From: Micromonospora haikouensis
GTDB taxonomy: Bacteria > Actinomycetota > Actinomycetes > Mycobacteriales > Micromonosporaceae
Assembly: GCF_900091595.1 (NCBI RefSeq)
Contig: NZ_FMCW01000011.1
Span: forward strand, 157,376 to 221,375
Reading direction: 5' to 3'
Length of the DNA stretch: 64,000 bases
Positions within the stretch are counted from its first letter, which is position 1. Every line of letters starts with the position of its first letter. The notes under the pieces were generated by a model. The model saw only the letters and a program-made list of their open reading frames with translations, did no database searches and was not told the origin of the DNA. The translations under genes and the position numbers were made by a program. Below, in pieces: positions 32,814 to 42,490 of this stretch.

Positions 32814-34598
32814 TCAGTCGATTCCGTGGCTCTGGAGCCACATTTCCAGGAGTCCCAGCTGCCACAGCTTGTTTCCGTTCAACGGGGTGAGTTCGGCGTT
32901 CGGGTCGGCCAGCAGCGCGTCGACGTACTCGGTGCGGAACAGGTTGCGGTGACGGGCGGCGGGCGCGTGCAGCGCGTCGCGTACCCGGTCGAGGAGCTTG
33001 CCCTCCAGGTGGGTGAGGCCCGGCACGGGGAAGTAGCCCTTCGGCCGGTCGATGACCTCGTGTGGCAGGACCCGGCGGCCGATCTCCTTCAGCACGCCCT
33101 TGCCGCCCTGGGCCAGCTTCAGCTCCGGCGGGCAGGTCGCGGCCAACTCCACGAACTCGTGGTCGAGGAACGGCACCCGGGCCTCCAGCCCGTGCGCCAT
33201 GGTCATGTTGTCGACCCGCTTCACCGGGTCGTCGGTCAGCATGATCTGGGTGTCGATCCGCAGGCCCGCGTCGACGGCGGTCTGCGCGCCGGGCCGGGCC
33301 AGGTGGGCGGCCACGAACTCGCGGGCCGGGTCGCCGTCGGCCAGCCACGCCGGGTCCAGCACCCGGGCCAGCCCGGCCGCGTCCCGGTCGAGGAACGCCT
33401 TCGCGTACGTCTCGACGGCCCGCTCCCGGTCGACGCCGGCCAGCGGCGGGTACCAGTGGTAGCCGCCCAGGATCTCGTCCGCTCCCTGACCGGACTGGAC
33501 CACCTTGACGTGCCGCGACACCTCCTGGCTGAGCAGCCAGAACGCCACGCAGTCGTGGCTGACCATCGGCTCGCTCATCGCCGCCACCGCCGCCTCCAGC
33601 GGGGGCAGCAGGTCCCGGGCGGCCACCCGGATCTGGTGGTGGTCGGTGTCGAACGTCTTCGCCACGATGTCGGAGTAGACGAACTCGTCGCCGGAGCGGC
33701 CGCCGACGGCGTCGAAGCCGATGGAGAAGGTGGCCAGGCCGCGCTGCCCCTGCTCGGCGAGCAGGGCGACGACCAGGCTGGAGTCCAGCCCGCCGGAGAG
33801 CAGCACGCCGACCGGCACGTCGGCGACCATCCGGCGGCGCACCGCCGTGGTCAGCGACTCCAGCAGGGCGTCCTCCCAGTCGCGGGCGGACCAGCCGGCC
33901 CGCTCGTCGCGCCGGGTGAACGCCGGGTCCCAGTAGACCCGCTCGTGGGTGGAGCCGTCGGCCTCGTAGACCCGGACGGTGGCCGGGGGCAGCTTGGCGA
34001 CCCCGCGCAGGATGGTGCGCGGCGGCGGCACGATGCTGTGGAAGCTCAGGTAGTGGGCCAGCGCCACCGGGTCGATGGCGGTGTCGACGCCGCCGCCGGC
34101 CAGCAGCGCGGGCAGGGTGCTGGCGAAGCTCACCACGCCCGGGGACTCGGCCACGTACAGCGGCTTGATGCCGAGCCGGTCGCGGGCCAGCACGAGGCGG
34201 CCGGTGTCCCGCTCGCTGATCGCCACGGCGAACATCCCGACCAGGTGGTCGACGAAGTCGAGCCCCCACTCGGCGTACGCCTTGACGACCACCTCGCTGT
34301 CGCCGGAGGAGAAGAAGCGGTGCCCCCTGGCCTGCAACTCCTCGCGCAGCTCGCGGTAGTTGTAGACGCAGCCGTTGAAGACGCCGGTCAGCCCCGACGC
34401 CGGGTCGACCAGCGGCTGCCCGCTCGCCGCCGACAGGTCGATGATCTTGAGGCGGCGGTGGCCGAGGGCGACCGCCCCCTGGGACCACACGCCGCTGTCG
34501 TCGGGGCCCCGGTCGCTCATCGTGGCCGCCATGCGTTCCACCGCCGCGACGTCGGCCCGCGAGCCGTCACGGCGGAACTCCCCAGCCAGTCCGCACAT
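32814..34598 (-). CDS. asnO: N-acetylglutaminylglutamine amidotransferase (asparagine synthase-like)
   Basis: 594 residues. ATG 34598 is chosen because it places the glutaminase nucleophile Cys at position 2 (MCGLAGEF); the frame also reaches a TTG three codons earlier. The N-terminal Ntn domain has SDRGPDDSG and GVFNGCVYNYRELR. The synthetase domain has the PP-loop LLSGGLDSSL and SGQGADEILGGYHWY. The following GNAT/ATP-grasp and M42 genes identify it as the NAGGN amidotransferase rather than AsnB. It supplies the terminal amide of the osmoprotectant dipeptide and is the first gene of the three-gene operon. Confidence 0.92.
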   Translation of the reverse strand: MCGLAGEFRRDGSRADVAAVERMAATMSDRGPDDSGVWSQGAVALGHRRLKIIDLSAASGQPLVDPASGLTGVFNGCVYNYRELREELQARGHRFFSSGDSEVVVKAYAEWGLDFVDHLVGMFAVAISERDTGRLVLARDRLGIKPLYVAESPGVVSFASTLPALLAGGGVDTAIDPVALAHYLSFHSIVPPPRTILRGVAKLPPATVRVYEADGSTHERVYWDPAFTRRDERAGWSARDWEDALLESLTTAVRRRMVADVPVGVLLSGGLDSSLVVALLAEQGQRGLATFSIGFDAVGGRSGDEFVYSDIVAKTFDTDHHQIRVAARDLLPPLEAAVAAMSEPMVSHDCVAFWLLSQEVSRHVKVVQSGQGADEILGGYHWYPPLAGVDRERAVETYAKAFLDRDAAGLARVLDPAWLADGDPAREFVAAHLARPGAQTAVDAGLRIDTQIMLTDDPVKRVDNMTMAHGLEARVPFLDHEFVELAATCPPELKLAQGGKGVLKEIGRRVLPHEVIDRPKGYFPVPGLTHLEGKLLDRVRDALHAPAARHRNLFRTEYVDALLADPNAELTPLNGNKLWQLGLLEMWLQSHGID

Positions 34599-34607
34599 GC
34601 CAGACAA

Positions 34608-34933
34608 TGCTGCCAGAGGTGAGCCCCGCTCGCCTGTTGAGATGATGTCGTCGGCGTTACGTGCTTGCTAAGATGCGCGCCGTCGCGCCCCGGTGGGCCG
34701 CAGCCCGCCGGCGCCGCCGCCCTCACCCGCCGCCGCCGCGCTCGGCCCCTACTCAGCCTGCCCGGCCGGTTGTGAGAAACCCCGCATCGGTGCGACGCCG
34801 CCGGGCCCACGGCCGACCGCGTCCGACCGGACGGTCGCGCCGCGCCCGCCGCCGGTGCCCCGTTGTCCCCCGGACGGGGCATTCAGCGCCGAACGTCGCC
34901 GTGCCAGGGTGAGATCGGGCCCACGAGGAGGCG
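34608..34933. other. Divergent intergenic region with a candidate promoter
   Basis: About 325 bp between the NAGGN operon (leftward) and the LamG gene (rightward). An extended -10 (TGC TAAGAT, TAAGAT at 34669-34674) faces the LamG gene, with no good -35. Most of the remainder is GC-rich DNA without a convincing gene; a plus-strand frame at 34661-34912 is Arg/Pro-rich and lacks a ribosome site. I saw no clear operator. Confidence 0.5.
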
Positions 34934-36607
34934 ATGACCATGGTCGCGACGCGACGGACAGGCGTGCGGACCGGACGCGGCGTGCGTACCGCCGGCCGGC
35001 TGGCGCTGGCGGCGGCGGTCGCGGCGGCCGGGGTGCTGGCCGGGGTCGCCCCCGCGCAGGCCGTCGCCACCCGCACCGTGGCCTTCTGGAGCATGGACGA
35101 GCCGACGGGCGCCACGGTGCTCACCGACAGCAGCGGCAACGGCCGGCACGGCCGCGTCGGCGACGAGGTGGTGGCCGGGACGCGCTACGACGGCGCCACC
35201 GCCCACCGCTTCGCCTACCACAACCCCGCCGACAAGGAGTACGTGCCGGGGCACGTCAACCTGGTGCCGGCGAGCAACGACTTCAACCCCGAGGCCGGCG
35301 ACTTCTCGTTCTCGATCCGCTACCGCACCACGAAGTCCTTCGGCAACATCATGCAGAAGGGCCAGGGCGGCACGGCCGGCGGCTACTGGAAGTTCGAGGC
35401 CCCCGAGGGCAAGCCCCGGTGCATGTTCCGGGGCGGCGACGGGGCGACGCGCACCGGCTACACCGGCACGTCCATCTCCGACGGGCAGTGGCACACCGTC
35501 ACCTGCAACCGCACCGCCAGCTACGTCGAGATGTACGTCGACGGCGTGCGCACCAGCCGGCTCACCGGCCCCACCGGGACGATCGCCAACAACTGGCAGT
35601 TCTCGATCGGCGGCAAGAGCTCCTGCGACGGGGTGAACGTCACCTGCGACTACTTCGCCGGGGACATCGACTGGATCCGGCTCGTCAAGGGCACCGGCGG
35701 CGCGGCCAACACCCCGCCCAGCGCCGACCTCGCCGCGTCCTGCTCCGGGCTGGTGTGCGCCTTCTCCGCTGCCGGCTCCACCGACCCCGACGGCGCGGTC
35801 CAGGACCACGCCTGGGACTTCGGCGACGGCGCGACCGCCGACACCGCCAGCGTCCCCACCACCACCCACACGTACGCCCAGGCCGGCACCTACCGCGTCG
35901 CCGTCACCGTCACCGACGACCGGGGGGCCACCGGCACCGCCACCCGGGACGTCACCGTCGCGCCGCTGCCCGAGCTGATCTCGTACGTCGGGCAGGCCAC
36001 CGCCAACGCGAACGTCACCAACCACTCCGTCGTCGTGCCCGCCGGAGTCCGGCCGGGGGACGTCCTGCTGCTGTTCCTCAGCCAGAACACCCACGCCGAC
36101 ACCGGGGAGCCCACCGGGGTGACCGACTGGACGCGGCTGGACCGCCTCGACGGGGGCTACGCCACCACCACCGCCTGGTGGAAGATCGCCGCCACCGGTG
36201 ACGCCGGGACGACCCTGCGGGTCACCCTCGGCAAGCAGTCGAAGGGCAACCTGGTGCTCGCCGCCTACCGGGGCGCCGACCCGACCGCCCCGGTGGCCGC
36301 GTTCGCCAGCTCCGCCGACCCGGCCAGCTCCGCCACCCGGGTCACCCCGACCGCCCCGATCGCCGCCGAGCGCGGGTGGGGCGTGTCGTACTGGCTGCAC
36401 GGCGACGCCACGTCGACCGCGCTGACCCCGCCGCCCGGGGTGCAGGTGCGCAGCAACGGCTCCCAGACCGGCGGGGGGCGGGTCACCGGGCTGCTCGCCG
36501 ACTCGGGCGCGTCGGTGCCGACCGGCGCGTACGGCGGCCTCGGCGCGACCGCCGCGGCGGCCAGCACCACCACGACCACCTGGACCGTCGTGCTCCGCCC
36601 CGCGTGA
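34934..36607 (+). CDS. Secreted LamG and PKD domain protein
   Basis: 557 residues from ATG 34934, with GAGGAGG three bases upstream. A signal peptide (LALAAAVAAAGVLAGVAPAQA) is followed by a LamG/concanavalin-like domain (about 48-255: TVAFWSMDEPTGATVLTDSS through YFAGDIDWIRLVKG) and a PKD domain (about 265-345: SADLAASCSGLVCAFSAAGS, DHAWDFGDGATA). The final domain of about 205 residues begins LISYVGQATANANVTNHSV and looks beta-rich. Such proteins bind glycans or other surfaces outside the cell. No catalytic residues are evident. It is transcribed away from the NAGGN operon. Confidence 0.85.
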   Translation: MTMVATRRTGVRTGRGVRTAGRLALAAAVAAAGVLAGVAPAQAVATRTVAFWSMDEPTGATVLTDSSGNGRHGRVGDEVVAGTRYDGATAHRFAYHNPADKEYVPGHVNLVPASNDFNPEAGDFSFSIRYRTTKSFGNIMQKGQGGTAGGYWKFEAPEGKPRCMFRGGDGATRTGYTGTSISDGQWHTVTCNRTASYVEMYVDGVRTSRLTGPTGTIANNWQFSIGGKSSCDGVNVTCDYFAGDIDWIRLVKGTGGAANTPPSADLAASCSGLVCAFSAAGSTDPDGAVQDHAWDFGDGATADTASVPTTTHTYAQAGTYRVAVTVTDDRGATGTATRDVTVAPLPELISYVGQATANANVTNHSVVVPAGVRPGDVLLLFLSQNTHADTGEPTGVTDWTRLDRLDGGYATTTAWWKIAATGDAGTTLRVTLGKQSKGNLVLAAYRGADPTAPVAAFASSADPASSATRVTPTAPIAAERGWGVSYWLHGDATSTALTPPPGVQVRSNGSQTGGGRVTGLLADSGASVPTGAYGGLGATAAAASTTTTTWTVVLRPA

Positions 36608-36618
36608 CGCCGGTCGGC

Positions 36619-37296
36619 CTACCTCTGCTCCAGAGAACGACTGAGGTCGCGCCGCCACTGCGCGAACCGTTCCCGCAGGCCCGGCAGCTCAGCGGGAGAG
36701 ACGCCGTAGCAGTCGAAGTCCGCGTCGGTGATCTGCGTCAAGGCGCCCAAGGCGTCAACGAAGGCCGCCACCTCAAACCCGGGATCGGCGTTCATCGCCA
36801 GATCGAGGAGACGCCCCCGGGTGTAGCGGCCACTGCTGAGCGCTGCATCCACGTCGAGGAAGTCCCGCGCCTCGGCGCGGCCGAACAGGGCACACATCTT
36901 GTTGGCGACGGCGTCGTCCGGATGAAGGACAGGGCCGACTGGCGACGGGACCGGAGGATGGGCACGCCAGTCCGCCGACATCTCCAGTTTCTCCGGCTCG
37001 CTCCCGGGTCTGGACCGATCAGCGAGAAGGAGACGGGCGAAGGTCTCGTTGCGGATGACAGCGGTCACCTCGAAGCCGTGCGCGTCGAACGCCTTGACGA
37101 CCTCGTCAACGGCACGGGGGAACTCGGCGCGAGTCTGCCAGGCGGTGAAGAGATCCACGTCCCAGCTCAGTCGGGCACCCATCCCATGGACGCTCACCGC
37201 GTATCCGCCCGCCAGAGCAAAGCCGTAACGGCCCGCGACAGCGAGTGCGATCTCGGCGATGAGGGCGTGTTGCTGCTGCATGACCTCAGGCGGCAA
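36619..37296 (-). CDS. AbiEii-type nucleotidyltransferase toxin
   Basis: 225 residues. The nucleotidyltransferase motif is FALAGGYAVSVHG, then LSWDVDLFT with the paired acidic residues (DVD). DDAVANKMCALFGRAEARDF is the conserved Lys-containing helix of this group. AbiEii/MenT-type enzymes add nucleotides to tRNA or other acceptors and stop growth. The frame starts at TTG 37296, overlapping the partner gene by 11 bp; ATG 37281 is a later alternative. Paired with the small upstream gene it forms a probable toxin-antitoxin module. Confidence 0.8.
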   Translation of the reverse strand: MPPEVMQQQHALIAEIALAVAGRYGFALAGGYAVSVHGMGARLSWDVDLFTAWQTRAEFPRAVDEVVKAFDAHGFEVTAVIRNETFARLLLADRSRPGSEPEKLEMSADWRAHPPVPSPVGPVLHPDDAVANKMCALFGRAEARDFLDVDAALSSGRYTRGRLLDLAMNADPGFEVAAFVDALGALTQITDADFDCYGVSPAELPGLRERFAQWRRDLSRSLEQR

Positions 37297-37621
37297 CCTG
37301 GCGCGTCCGCCGAAGTTCGGGGAAACGACTCTCCCACGACTCCCGCACGGAAGTAGGCAGCCACATCGAGGGCCACAACCGGATCAAGGTCTGACGGTCG
37401 AGGAACGTGTGCAGGTCCTCGGGGGCGGCGGCCTCGTTGAGTACCGTGCGGTACAGGTCAAGGATGCGGCCGGGGTCCGCGAGGTCGTAGCGGGCGTTTC
37501 CCGACCACTTGAGGTGTCGGGGAAGGTCGACGACGCCGCTGGTCGGACCGTCGAGCCGATCGAGGGAATCGGGCACGACGACCGGCTTGGCGTATCCGCG
37601 TGGGCGGATGTCACCGGCCAT
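37286..37621 (-). CDS. Probable antitoxin partner of the AbiEii-type toxin
   Basis: 111 residues from ATG 37621, five bases after AGGAGGG. The protein is soluble, with [38 protein letters not shown] and [20 protein letters not shown] recognise no DNA-binding motif. Its overlap with the downstream nucleotidyltransferase gene and its size make it the likely antitoxin or regulatory partner. In many AbiE systems the partner carries a winged helix, which is not obvious here. Confidence 0.68.
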   Translation of the reverse strand: MAGDIRPRGYAKPVVVPDSLDRLDGPTSGVVDLPRHLKWSGNARYDLADPGRILDLYRTVLNEAAAPEDLHTFLDRQTLIRLWPSMWLPTSVRESWESRFPELRRTRQVAA

Positions 37622-37692
37622 CGTGCCCTCCTAGACGTCTCTGTCAGGGTAACGGGTCAGGGCCGCCGGAGGTGCGGGCCAGCCTGTCCCTT

Positions 37693-38352
<660 letters not shown>

Positions 38353-38407
38353 GGTGGAACTCCTCTCGTACCTCTCCCCGCGTGCAACACCGCCGGGCCC
38401 CGGTTCC

Positions 38408-38430
38408 TTACCCGCCCCGGCGGTGGGTAA
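38408..38430 (-). promoter_or_regulatory. Inverted repeat between the HIT gene and msrA
   Basis: TTACCC (38408-38413) and GGGTAA (38425-38430) are separated by 11 bases, about 55 bp upstream of the msrA start and just past the HIT stop. It could be an msrA operator or a terminator hairpin; the stem is short for a terminator. Confidence 0.35.
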
Positions 38431-38452
38431 CCGACGCCCGTCGGGCGGGGCC

Positions 38453-38866
38453 TCAGGCCAGGGCGGCGGCGACCCGGGCGGCGTACGCCCCGGCCTCGGC
38501 GTCGTCGGCGTAGCGCGTGCGGGGCCAGAAGAACCCGCGCAGGCCGTCGCCCTTCGTCCTCGGCACGACGTGGGTGTGCAGGTGCGGCACCGACTGGGAC
38601 ACCTTGTTGTTCATCGCCACGAACGTGCCGCCGGCCCCGAGCCCCGCCTCGACGGCCACGGCGAGCCGCTGCACCAGCCCGAAGTAGCCGGGCAGGTCGC
38701 CCGCCGGCAGGTCGGCCAGGGTCACCAGGTGGGCGCGCGGCACCACCAGCACGTGGCCCTTGAACACGGGCCGGGTGTCGAGGAACGCCACCCCCTCCGG
38801 GGTGTCGGCGACCCGGAACGCCGGGACGTCACCGGCCACGATCCCGCAGAACACACACCCGCCCAT
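38453..38866 (-). CDS. HIT family nucleotide hydrolase/transferase
   Basis: 137 residues, typical for the family. The histidine triad is [12 protein letters not shown]. The N-terminus has [16 protein letters not shown] with the two zinc-type cysteines common in Hint-like members, and [12 protein letters not shown] is the conserved strand. It hydrolyses AMP or related nucleotide conjugates in the cytoplasm. The ATG at 38866 lies within a few bases of the GC-rich spacer that leads to repeat copy 6. Confidence 0.9.
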   Translation of the reverse strand: MGGCVFCGIVAGDVPAFRVADTPEGVAFLDTRPVFKGHVLVVPRAHLVTLADLPAGDLPGYFGLVQRLAVAVEAGLGAGGTFVAMNNKVSQSVPHLHTHVVPRTKGDGLRGFFWPRTRYADDAEAGAYAARVAAALA

Positions 38867-38945
38867 CCGGCCAGGCTAGCCGCGCCCCGCGCCCCCCCGC
38901 CTGCCCTGCGCCACGCCCTCGCCCCGTCGCAGCGCGGGAGGCGGT

Positions 38946-38999
38946 GAGCGGGGAACCCTTCTCTACCGTAGGCGTTAACAAGGGACCCCTCCTTCCCAC
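38946..38999 (-). repeat. Dispersed palindromic repeat, copy 6
   Basis: Minus orientation, more diverged (GGGGAACCCTTCTCTACCGT, then GGCGTTAACAAGGG). This is the only copy not at a gene 3' end; it lies between the divergent HIT and metB genes, ending 17 bp before metB. Confidence 0.8.
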
Positions 39000-39016
39000 C
39001 GGCTAACGTCTGCGGC

Positions 39017-40159
39017 ATGAACCACGGCTTCGAGACGCTCGCGATCCACGCCGGACAGGACCCGGAGGCCCGCACCGGCGCGGTGATCCCACCGATCTAC
39101 CAGACCAGCACGTACGCCCAGGACGCCGTCGGCGCGCCCCGGCAGGGCTACGAGTACAGCCGCTCCGGCAACCCGACCCGCGACGCCCTCCAGGAGTGCC
39201 TCGCCGCGCTGGAGGGCGGCCCTGTCGGGCTGGCCTTCGCCAGCGGCCTGGCCGCCGAGGACGCCCTGCTGCGTACCGTCTGCAAGCCGGGCGACCACGT
39301 GGTCATCCCCGACGACGCGTACGGCGGCACGTACCGGCTCTTCGCCAAGGTGGCCGAGCGGTGGGGGCTGACGTACACCCCGGCGAAGGTCTCCGACGTC
39401 GACGCAGTGCGGGCCGCGATCCGCCCCGGCGCGACCCGGATCGTGTGGCTGGAGACGCCGACCAACCCGCTGCTCGGCATCGCCGACATCGCCGCCCTGG
39501 CCGCCGTCGCCCACGACGCGGGCGCGCTGCTGGTGGTCGACAACACGTTCGCCTCGCCGTACCTGCAGCAGCCGATCGCGTACGGCGCGGACGTCGTGGT
39601 GCACTCCACCACCAAGTACGTCGGCGGGCACTCCGACGTCGTCGGCGGGGCGTTGGTCGCCGCCGACCGGGCGCTCGGCGAGGAGCTGCGCTACCACCAG
39701 AACGCGATGGGCGCGGTCAACGGCCCGTTCGATGCGTGGCTGACGCTGCGCGGCATCAAGACCCTCGGCGTACGGATGGACCGGCACTGCGACAACGCCG
39801 AGCGGATCGCCGCGTACCTCGACGGGCACGCGAAGGTCGCCCAGGTGATCTATCCGGGCCTGCCGTCGCACCCCGGGCACGAGGTGGCCACCAAGCAGAT
39901 GCGCCGCTTCGGCGGCATGATCTCGTTCCGGGCGGCCGGCGGCGAGGAGCACGCCGTCGAGATCTGCAACCGGGCCAAGTTGTTCGTGCTCGCCGAGTCC
40001 CTCGGCGGGGTGGAGTCCCTGATCGAGCACCCGGGCCGGATGACACACGCAAGTGCCGCCGGCTCGCCGCTTGAAGTTCCTGGTGATCTCGTGCGACTGT
40101 CTGTCGGCATCGAGACGGTCGACGACCTGCTCGCCGATCTGGAGCAGGCACTGGGCTGA
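39017..40159 (+). CDS. metB: Cystathionine gamma-synthase
   Basis: 380 residues. The PLP Lys is residue 200 (VVVHSTTKYVGGHSDV). Other Cys/Met-metabolism PLP signatures are YSRSGNPTRDALQ, FASGLAAEDALL, LETPTNPLLGIADI and the C-terminal GVESLIEHPGRMTHAS. It replaces the acyl group of O-acylhomoserine with cysteine to make cystathionine; cystathionine gamma-lyase is the close alternative, and these enzymes are hard to separate by eye. Together with cbs at 17897 it closes the transsulfuration route. A probable amidase follows after 22 bp. Confidence 0.9.
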   Translation: MNHGFETLAIHAGQDPEARTGAVIPPIYQTSTYAQDAVGAPRQGYEYSRSGNPTRDALQECLAALEGGPVGLAFASGLAAEDALLRTVCKPGDHVVIPDDAYGGTYRLFAKVAERWGLTYTPAKVSDVDAVRAAIRPGATRIVWLETPTNPLLGIADIAALAAVAHDAGALLVVDNTFASPYLQQPIAYGADVVVHSTTKYVGGHSDVVGGALVAADRALGEELRYHQNAMGAVNGPFDAWLTLRGIKTLGVRMDRHCDNAERIAAYLDGHAKVAQVIYPGLPSHPGHEVATKQMRRFGGMISFRAAGGEEHAVEICNRAKLFVLAESLGGVESLIEHPGRMTHASAAGSPLEVPGDLVRLSVGIETVDDLLADLEQALG

Positions 40160-40181
40160 CCGCTGGTGAGGGAGGGTGGCC

Positions 40182-41585
40182 GTGCAGGACCTCATGCCGA
40201 CCTGGGTGGGCGCGACCGCGAAGCAGATCGCCCGCGGCGTACGCCGGGGTGACGTCTCCGCCACGCAGGTCGTGGCCGACCACCTCGACCACATCGCCCG
40301 GGCCGACGCCGACCTCGCCGCGTTCCGCACGGTGCGCGGCGGCGAGGCGATCACCGAGGCGGAGAAGGTCGACGAGCAGGAGGAGCTGGCCAACCTCCCC
40401 CTGGCCGGCGTGCCGGTCGCGGTCAAGGAGAACACCGCCGTCGCGGGCCTGCCCACCTGGCACGGCTCGGCGGCGGTGCGCAGCGCCGTCGCCGAGGCCG
40501 ACCACGAGGTGGTCCGGCGGCTGCGCGGCGCGGGCGCGGTGATCCTCGGGGTGACCCGGATGCCCGAGTTGGGCCTCTGGGCGCTCACCGACGACGCGAG
40601 CGCGGTCACCCGCAACCCGTGGGACCCGCGGCGCACCCCCGGCGGCTCGTCCGGCGGCGCGGCGGCGGCGGTGGCCGCCGGGCTGGTGCCGATGGCGCAC
40701 GGCAACGACGGCCTCGGCTCGATCCGCATCCCGGCGGCCTGCTGCGGCCTCGTCGGGCTCAAGCCGGGCCGGGGCGTGGTGCCCTGCCAGCTCGGCGCCG
40801 ACGACTGGTTCGGCCTCACCGAGCACGGCATGCTGACGTCCACGGTCGCCGACGCGGCGGTCGGCTTCCAGGTGCTCGCCGGCCGCCCGCAGGAGAAGCT
40901 GGTCCCGCCGCAGCGGCTGCGGGTGGGCGTCTCGCTGCGGTCCCCGGTGCGCGGCGTCGCCCCGGACGCGCCGAACCGTGACGCGGTCGCCGCCGCCGGC
41001 CGCCTGCTCGCCGCCGCCGGCCACGACACCGTGCCCGCCGACCCGGTCTACCCGACCCGCCTCGGCCTGGCCGGCATCGCCACCTGGTTCGCCGCTGCCG
41101 CCGCCGACGTGCGGGCCGCCGGGCTCGACCGGCGCAGCCTCCAGCCGCGCAGCCGCCGGCACGTCGCGCTGGGGGAGTGGGCGCAACGCCGGGGGTACGT
41201 CCGCGAGTCCGACCGGGTCGCCTGGCGCGAGCGGTCCATCGGCTTCTTCGCCGACCACTCGGTCGACCTGCTGCTCACCCCGGCGCTGGCCGGGCCGCCG
41301 CCGGAGGCCACCGGCTGGTCGGGCCGGTCCTGGGCGGCGAACATGAAGGCCAGCATCCGGTACGCCCCGTTCGCCGCCCCGTGGAACATCGCCGGCCTGC
41401 CCGCGATCGTGGTGCCGGTGGGCCGCCGCCCCGACGGGCTGCCGGTGGCGGTGCAGCTCGTCGGCCCGCCCGGCTCGGAGCTGCTGCTGCTCGGCGTCGC
41501 CGGCCAGTTCGAGATGCAGGCCCCGTGGGCCCGGCACGCCCCCGGCTACCCCCGCGTCGGCACGGGGTCGCCGACCGCCGCGTGA
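40182..41585 (+). CDS. Amidase (amidase signature family)
   Basis: About 467 residues. The Ser-cisSer-Lys triad is visible: Lys in PVAVKENTAV, and serines in TPGGSSGGAAAAVAAG and GNDGLGSIRIPAACCGLVGLKP. It hydrolyses amide bonds in a cytoplasmic substrate that is not identifiable. GTG 40182 is preferred because GGGAGG lies six bases upstream; GTG 40176 is in frame but abuts that site. It follows metB closely and may share its transcript. Confidence 0.9.
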   Translation: MQDLMPTWVGATAKQIARGVRRGDVSATQVVADHLDHIARADADLAAFRTVRGGEAITEAEKVDEQEELANLPLAGVPVAVKENTAVAGLPTWHGSAAVRSAVAEADHEVVRRLRGAGAVILGVTRMPELGLWALTDDASAVTRNPWDPRRTPGGSSGGAAAAVAAGLVPMAHGNDGLGSIRIPAACCGLVGLKPGRGVVPCQLGADDWFGLTEHGMLTSTVADAAVGFQVLAGRPQEKLVPPQRLRVGVSLRSPVRGVAPDAPNRDAVAAAGRLLAAAGHDTVPADPVYPTRLGLAGIATWFAAAAADVRAAGLDRRSLQPRSRRHVALGEWAQRRGYVRESDRVAWRERSIGFFADHSVDLLLTPALAGPPPEATGWSGRSWAANMKASIRYAPFAAPWNIAGLPAIVVPVGRRPDGLPVAVQLVGPPGSELLLLGVAGQFEMQAPWARHAPGYPRVGTGSPTAA

Positions 41586-41594
41586 CCGCCTAGC

Positions 41595-41619
41595 GTGTGT
41601 GCGTCCCGCACGCACACAC
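41595..41619. promoter_or_regulatory. Perfect inverted repeat before the DUF4328 gene
   Basis: GTGTGTGCG (41595-41603) and CGCACACAC (41611-41619) form a 9-bp perfect dyad with a 7-base loop. TAGCGT at 41591-41596 overlaps its left arm and could be a -10. It lies 16 bp before the preferred start. Operator or weak hairpin; undecided. Confidence 0.45.
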
Positions 41620-41635
41620 CCTGGGCGGTTCCGAA

Positions 41636-42490
41636 GTGCAATGCCACACCTGCGGGGACGCCACGTCCCCGGAAGACCCCGACTGCCAGCGCTGCGGCAC
41701 GCCGTTCGGTCAGCCCTCGGTGCTGCCCAACGTGCCTACGTACCCCGTCCGGGGTCTCGGCACCGCAGCGGCGGTCGCCGTCGGCGCGGCCACCGTGCTC
41801 TACCTGCCCGGCGCGTTGTTCCCACTGGTCGGCGAGCGGATGGCCCGCGTCGCGGGCGAGCGGGAAGACCGGGACCTGGTGATGGTCGCGGCCCTCGCCG
41901 AGGTGCTGCTCGGGCTGCCGTACGGCCTGGCCGGGGTGGTCGCCTCGGTTCTGGTGATCATCTGGACGTGGCGGGCGCGGACGAACCTCGACGCGTTCCC
42001 GGGTGCTCTGCCGAGCCTCGGCGCCGGCTGGGCGATCGCCGGCTGGCTGGTGCCCTTCGCCAACCTCGTCGTACCGGCCCGGATGGTGGCGAACGTGGCC
42101 CGGGACAGCCTGCCGCGCCGGACCACGCCAGCCCTGGTCGGGATCTGGTGGGCCGCCTGGCTGACCTTCACCGTCGGCGACATCCTCGTCGCCCGGGACG
42201 ACAGCCGGCGGTACGAGCGGCTGACCGAGTGGCCCCGCAACGACGTGGAGTTCGGCAGCTACGTCCGCTACTACCAGGACACGCTCGACACCCGGCTGCT
42301 CCTCTGCGCCGTCTGCCTGGTCGCCGGGGTCTCGTTCATCGTGCTGCTCCGCCGGATATCCGCCGCCCAGCAGGACCGGATCGCCCGGGCCGCACAGGCC
42401 TGGCCCGGTCACCCCGGCTGGTCGCCGGGCGGGGCGTCGGCGACGTCCCCGCAGCTCCCGCAGGGGGCGGGTGGCACGATCGGGGCATGA
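41636..42490 (+). CDS. DUF4328 membrane protein with N-terminal zinc ribbon
   Basis: 284 residues from GTG 41636. A four-cysteine zinc ribbon (VQCHTCGDATSPEDPDCQRC) opens the protein and fixes the start; the frame extends upstream to 41597 but through the inverted repeat. About six hydrophobic helices follow, with DUF4328 features WTWRARTNLDAFPGA, GWAIAGWLVPFANLVVPARM and IWWAAWLTFTVGDI. Function unknown; the ribbon suggests interaction with a partner at the membrane. The stop overlaps the ilvA start (ATGA, 42487-42490). Confidence 0.82.
   Translation: MQCHTCGDATSPEDPDCQRCGTPFGQPSVLPNVPTYPVRGLGTAAAVAVGAATVLYLPGALFPLVGERMARVAGEREDRDLVMVAALAEVLLGLPYGLAGVVASVLVIIWTWRARTNLDAFPGALPSLGAGWAIAGWLVPFANLVVPARMVANVARDSLPRRTTPALVGIWWAAWLTFTVGDILVARDDSRRYERLTEWPRNDVEFGSYVRYYQDTLDTRLLLCAVCLVAGVSFIVLLRRISAAQQDRIARAAQAWPGHPGWSPGGASATSPQLPQGAGGTIGA

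Noticed and set aside
32814..34598. Ordinary asparagine synthase AsnB
   Set aside because: The domains fit AsnB, but the tightly linked GNAT/ATP-grasp and M42 genes are specific to the NAGGN trio.
34661..34912. Small Arg/Pro-rich ORF upstream of the LamG gene
   Set aside because: No ribosome site, composition expected from random GC-rich DNA, and it fills a divergent promoter region.
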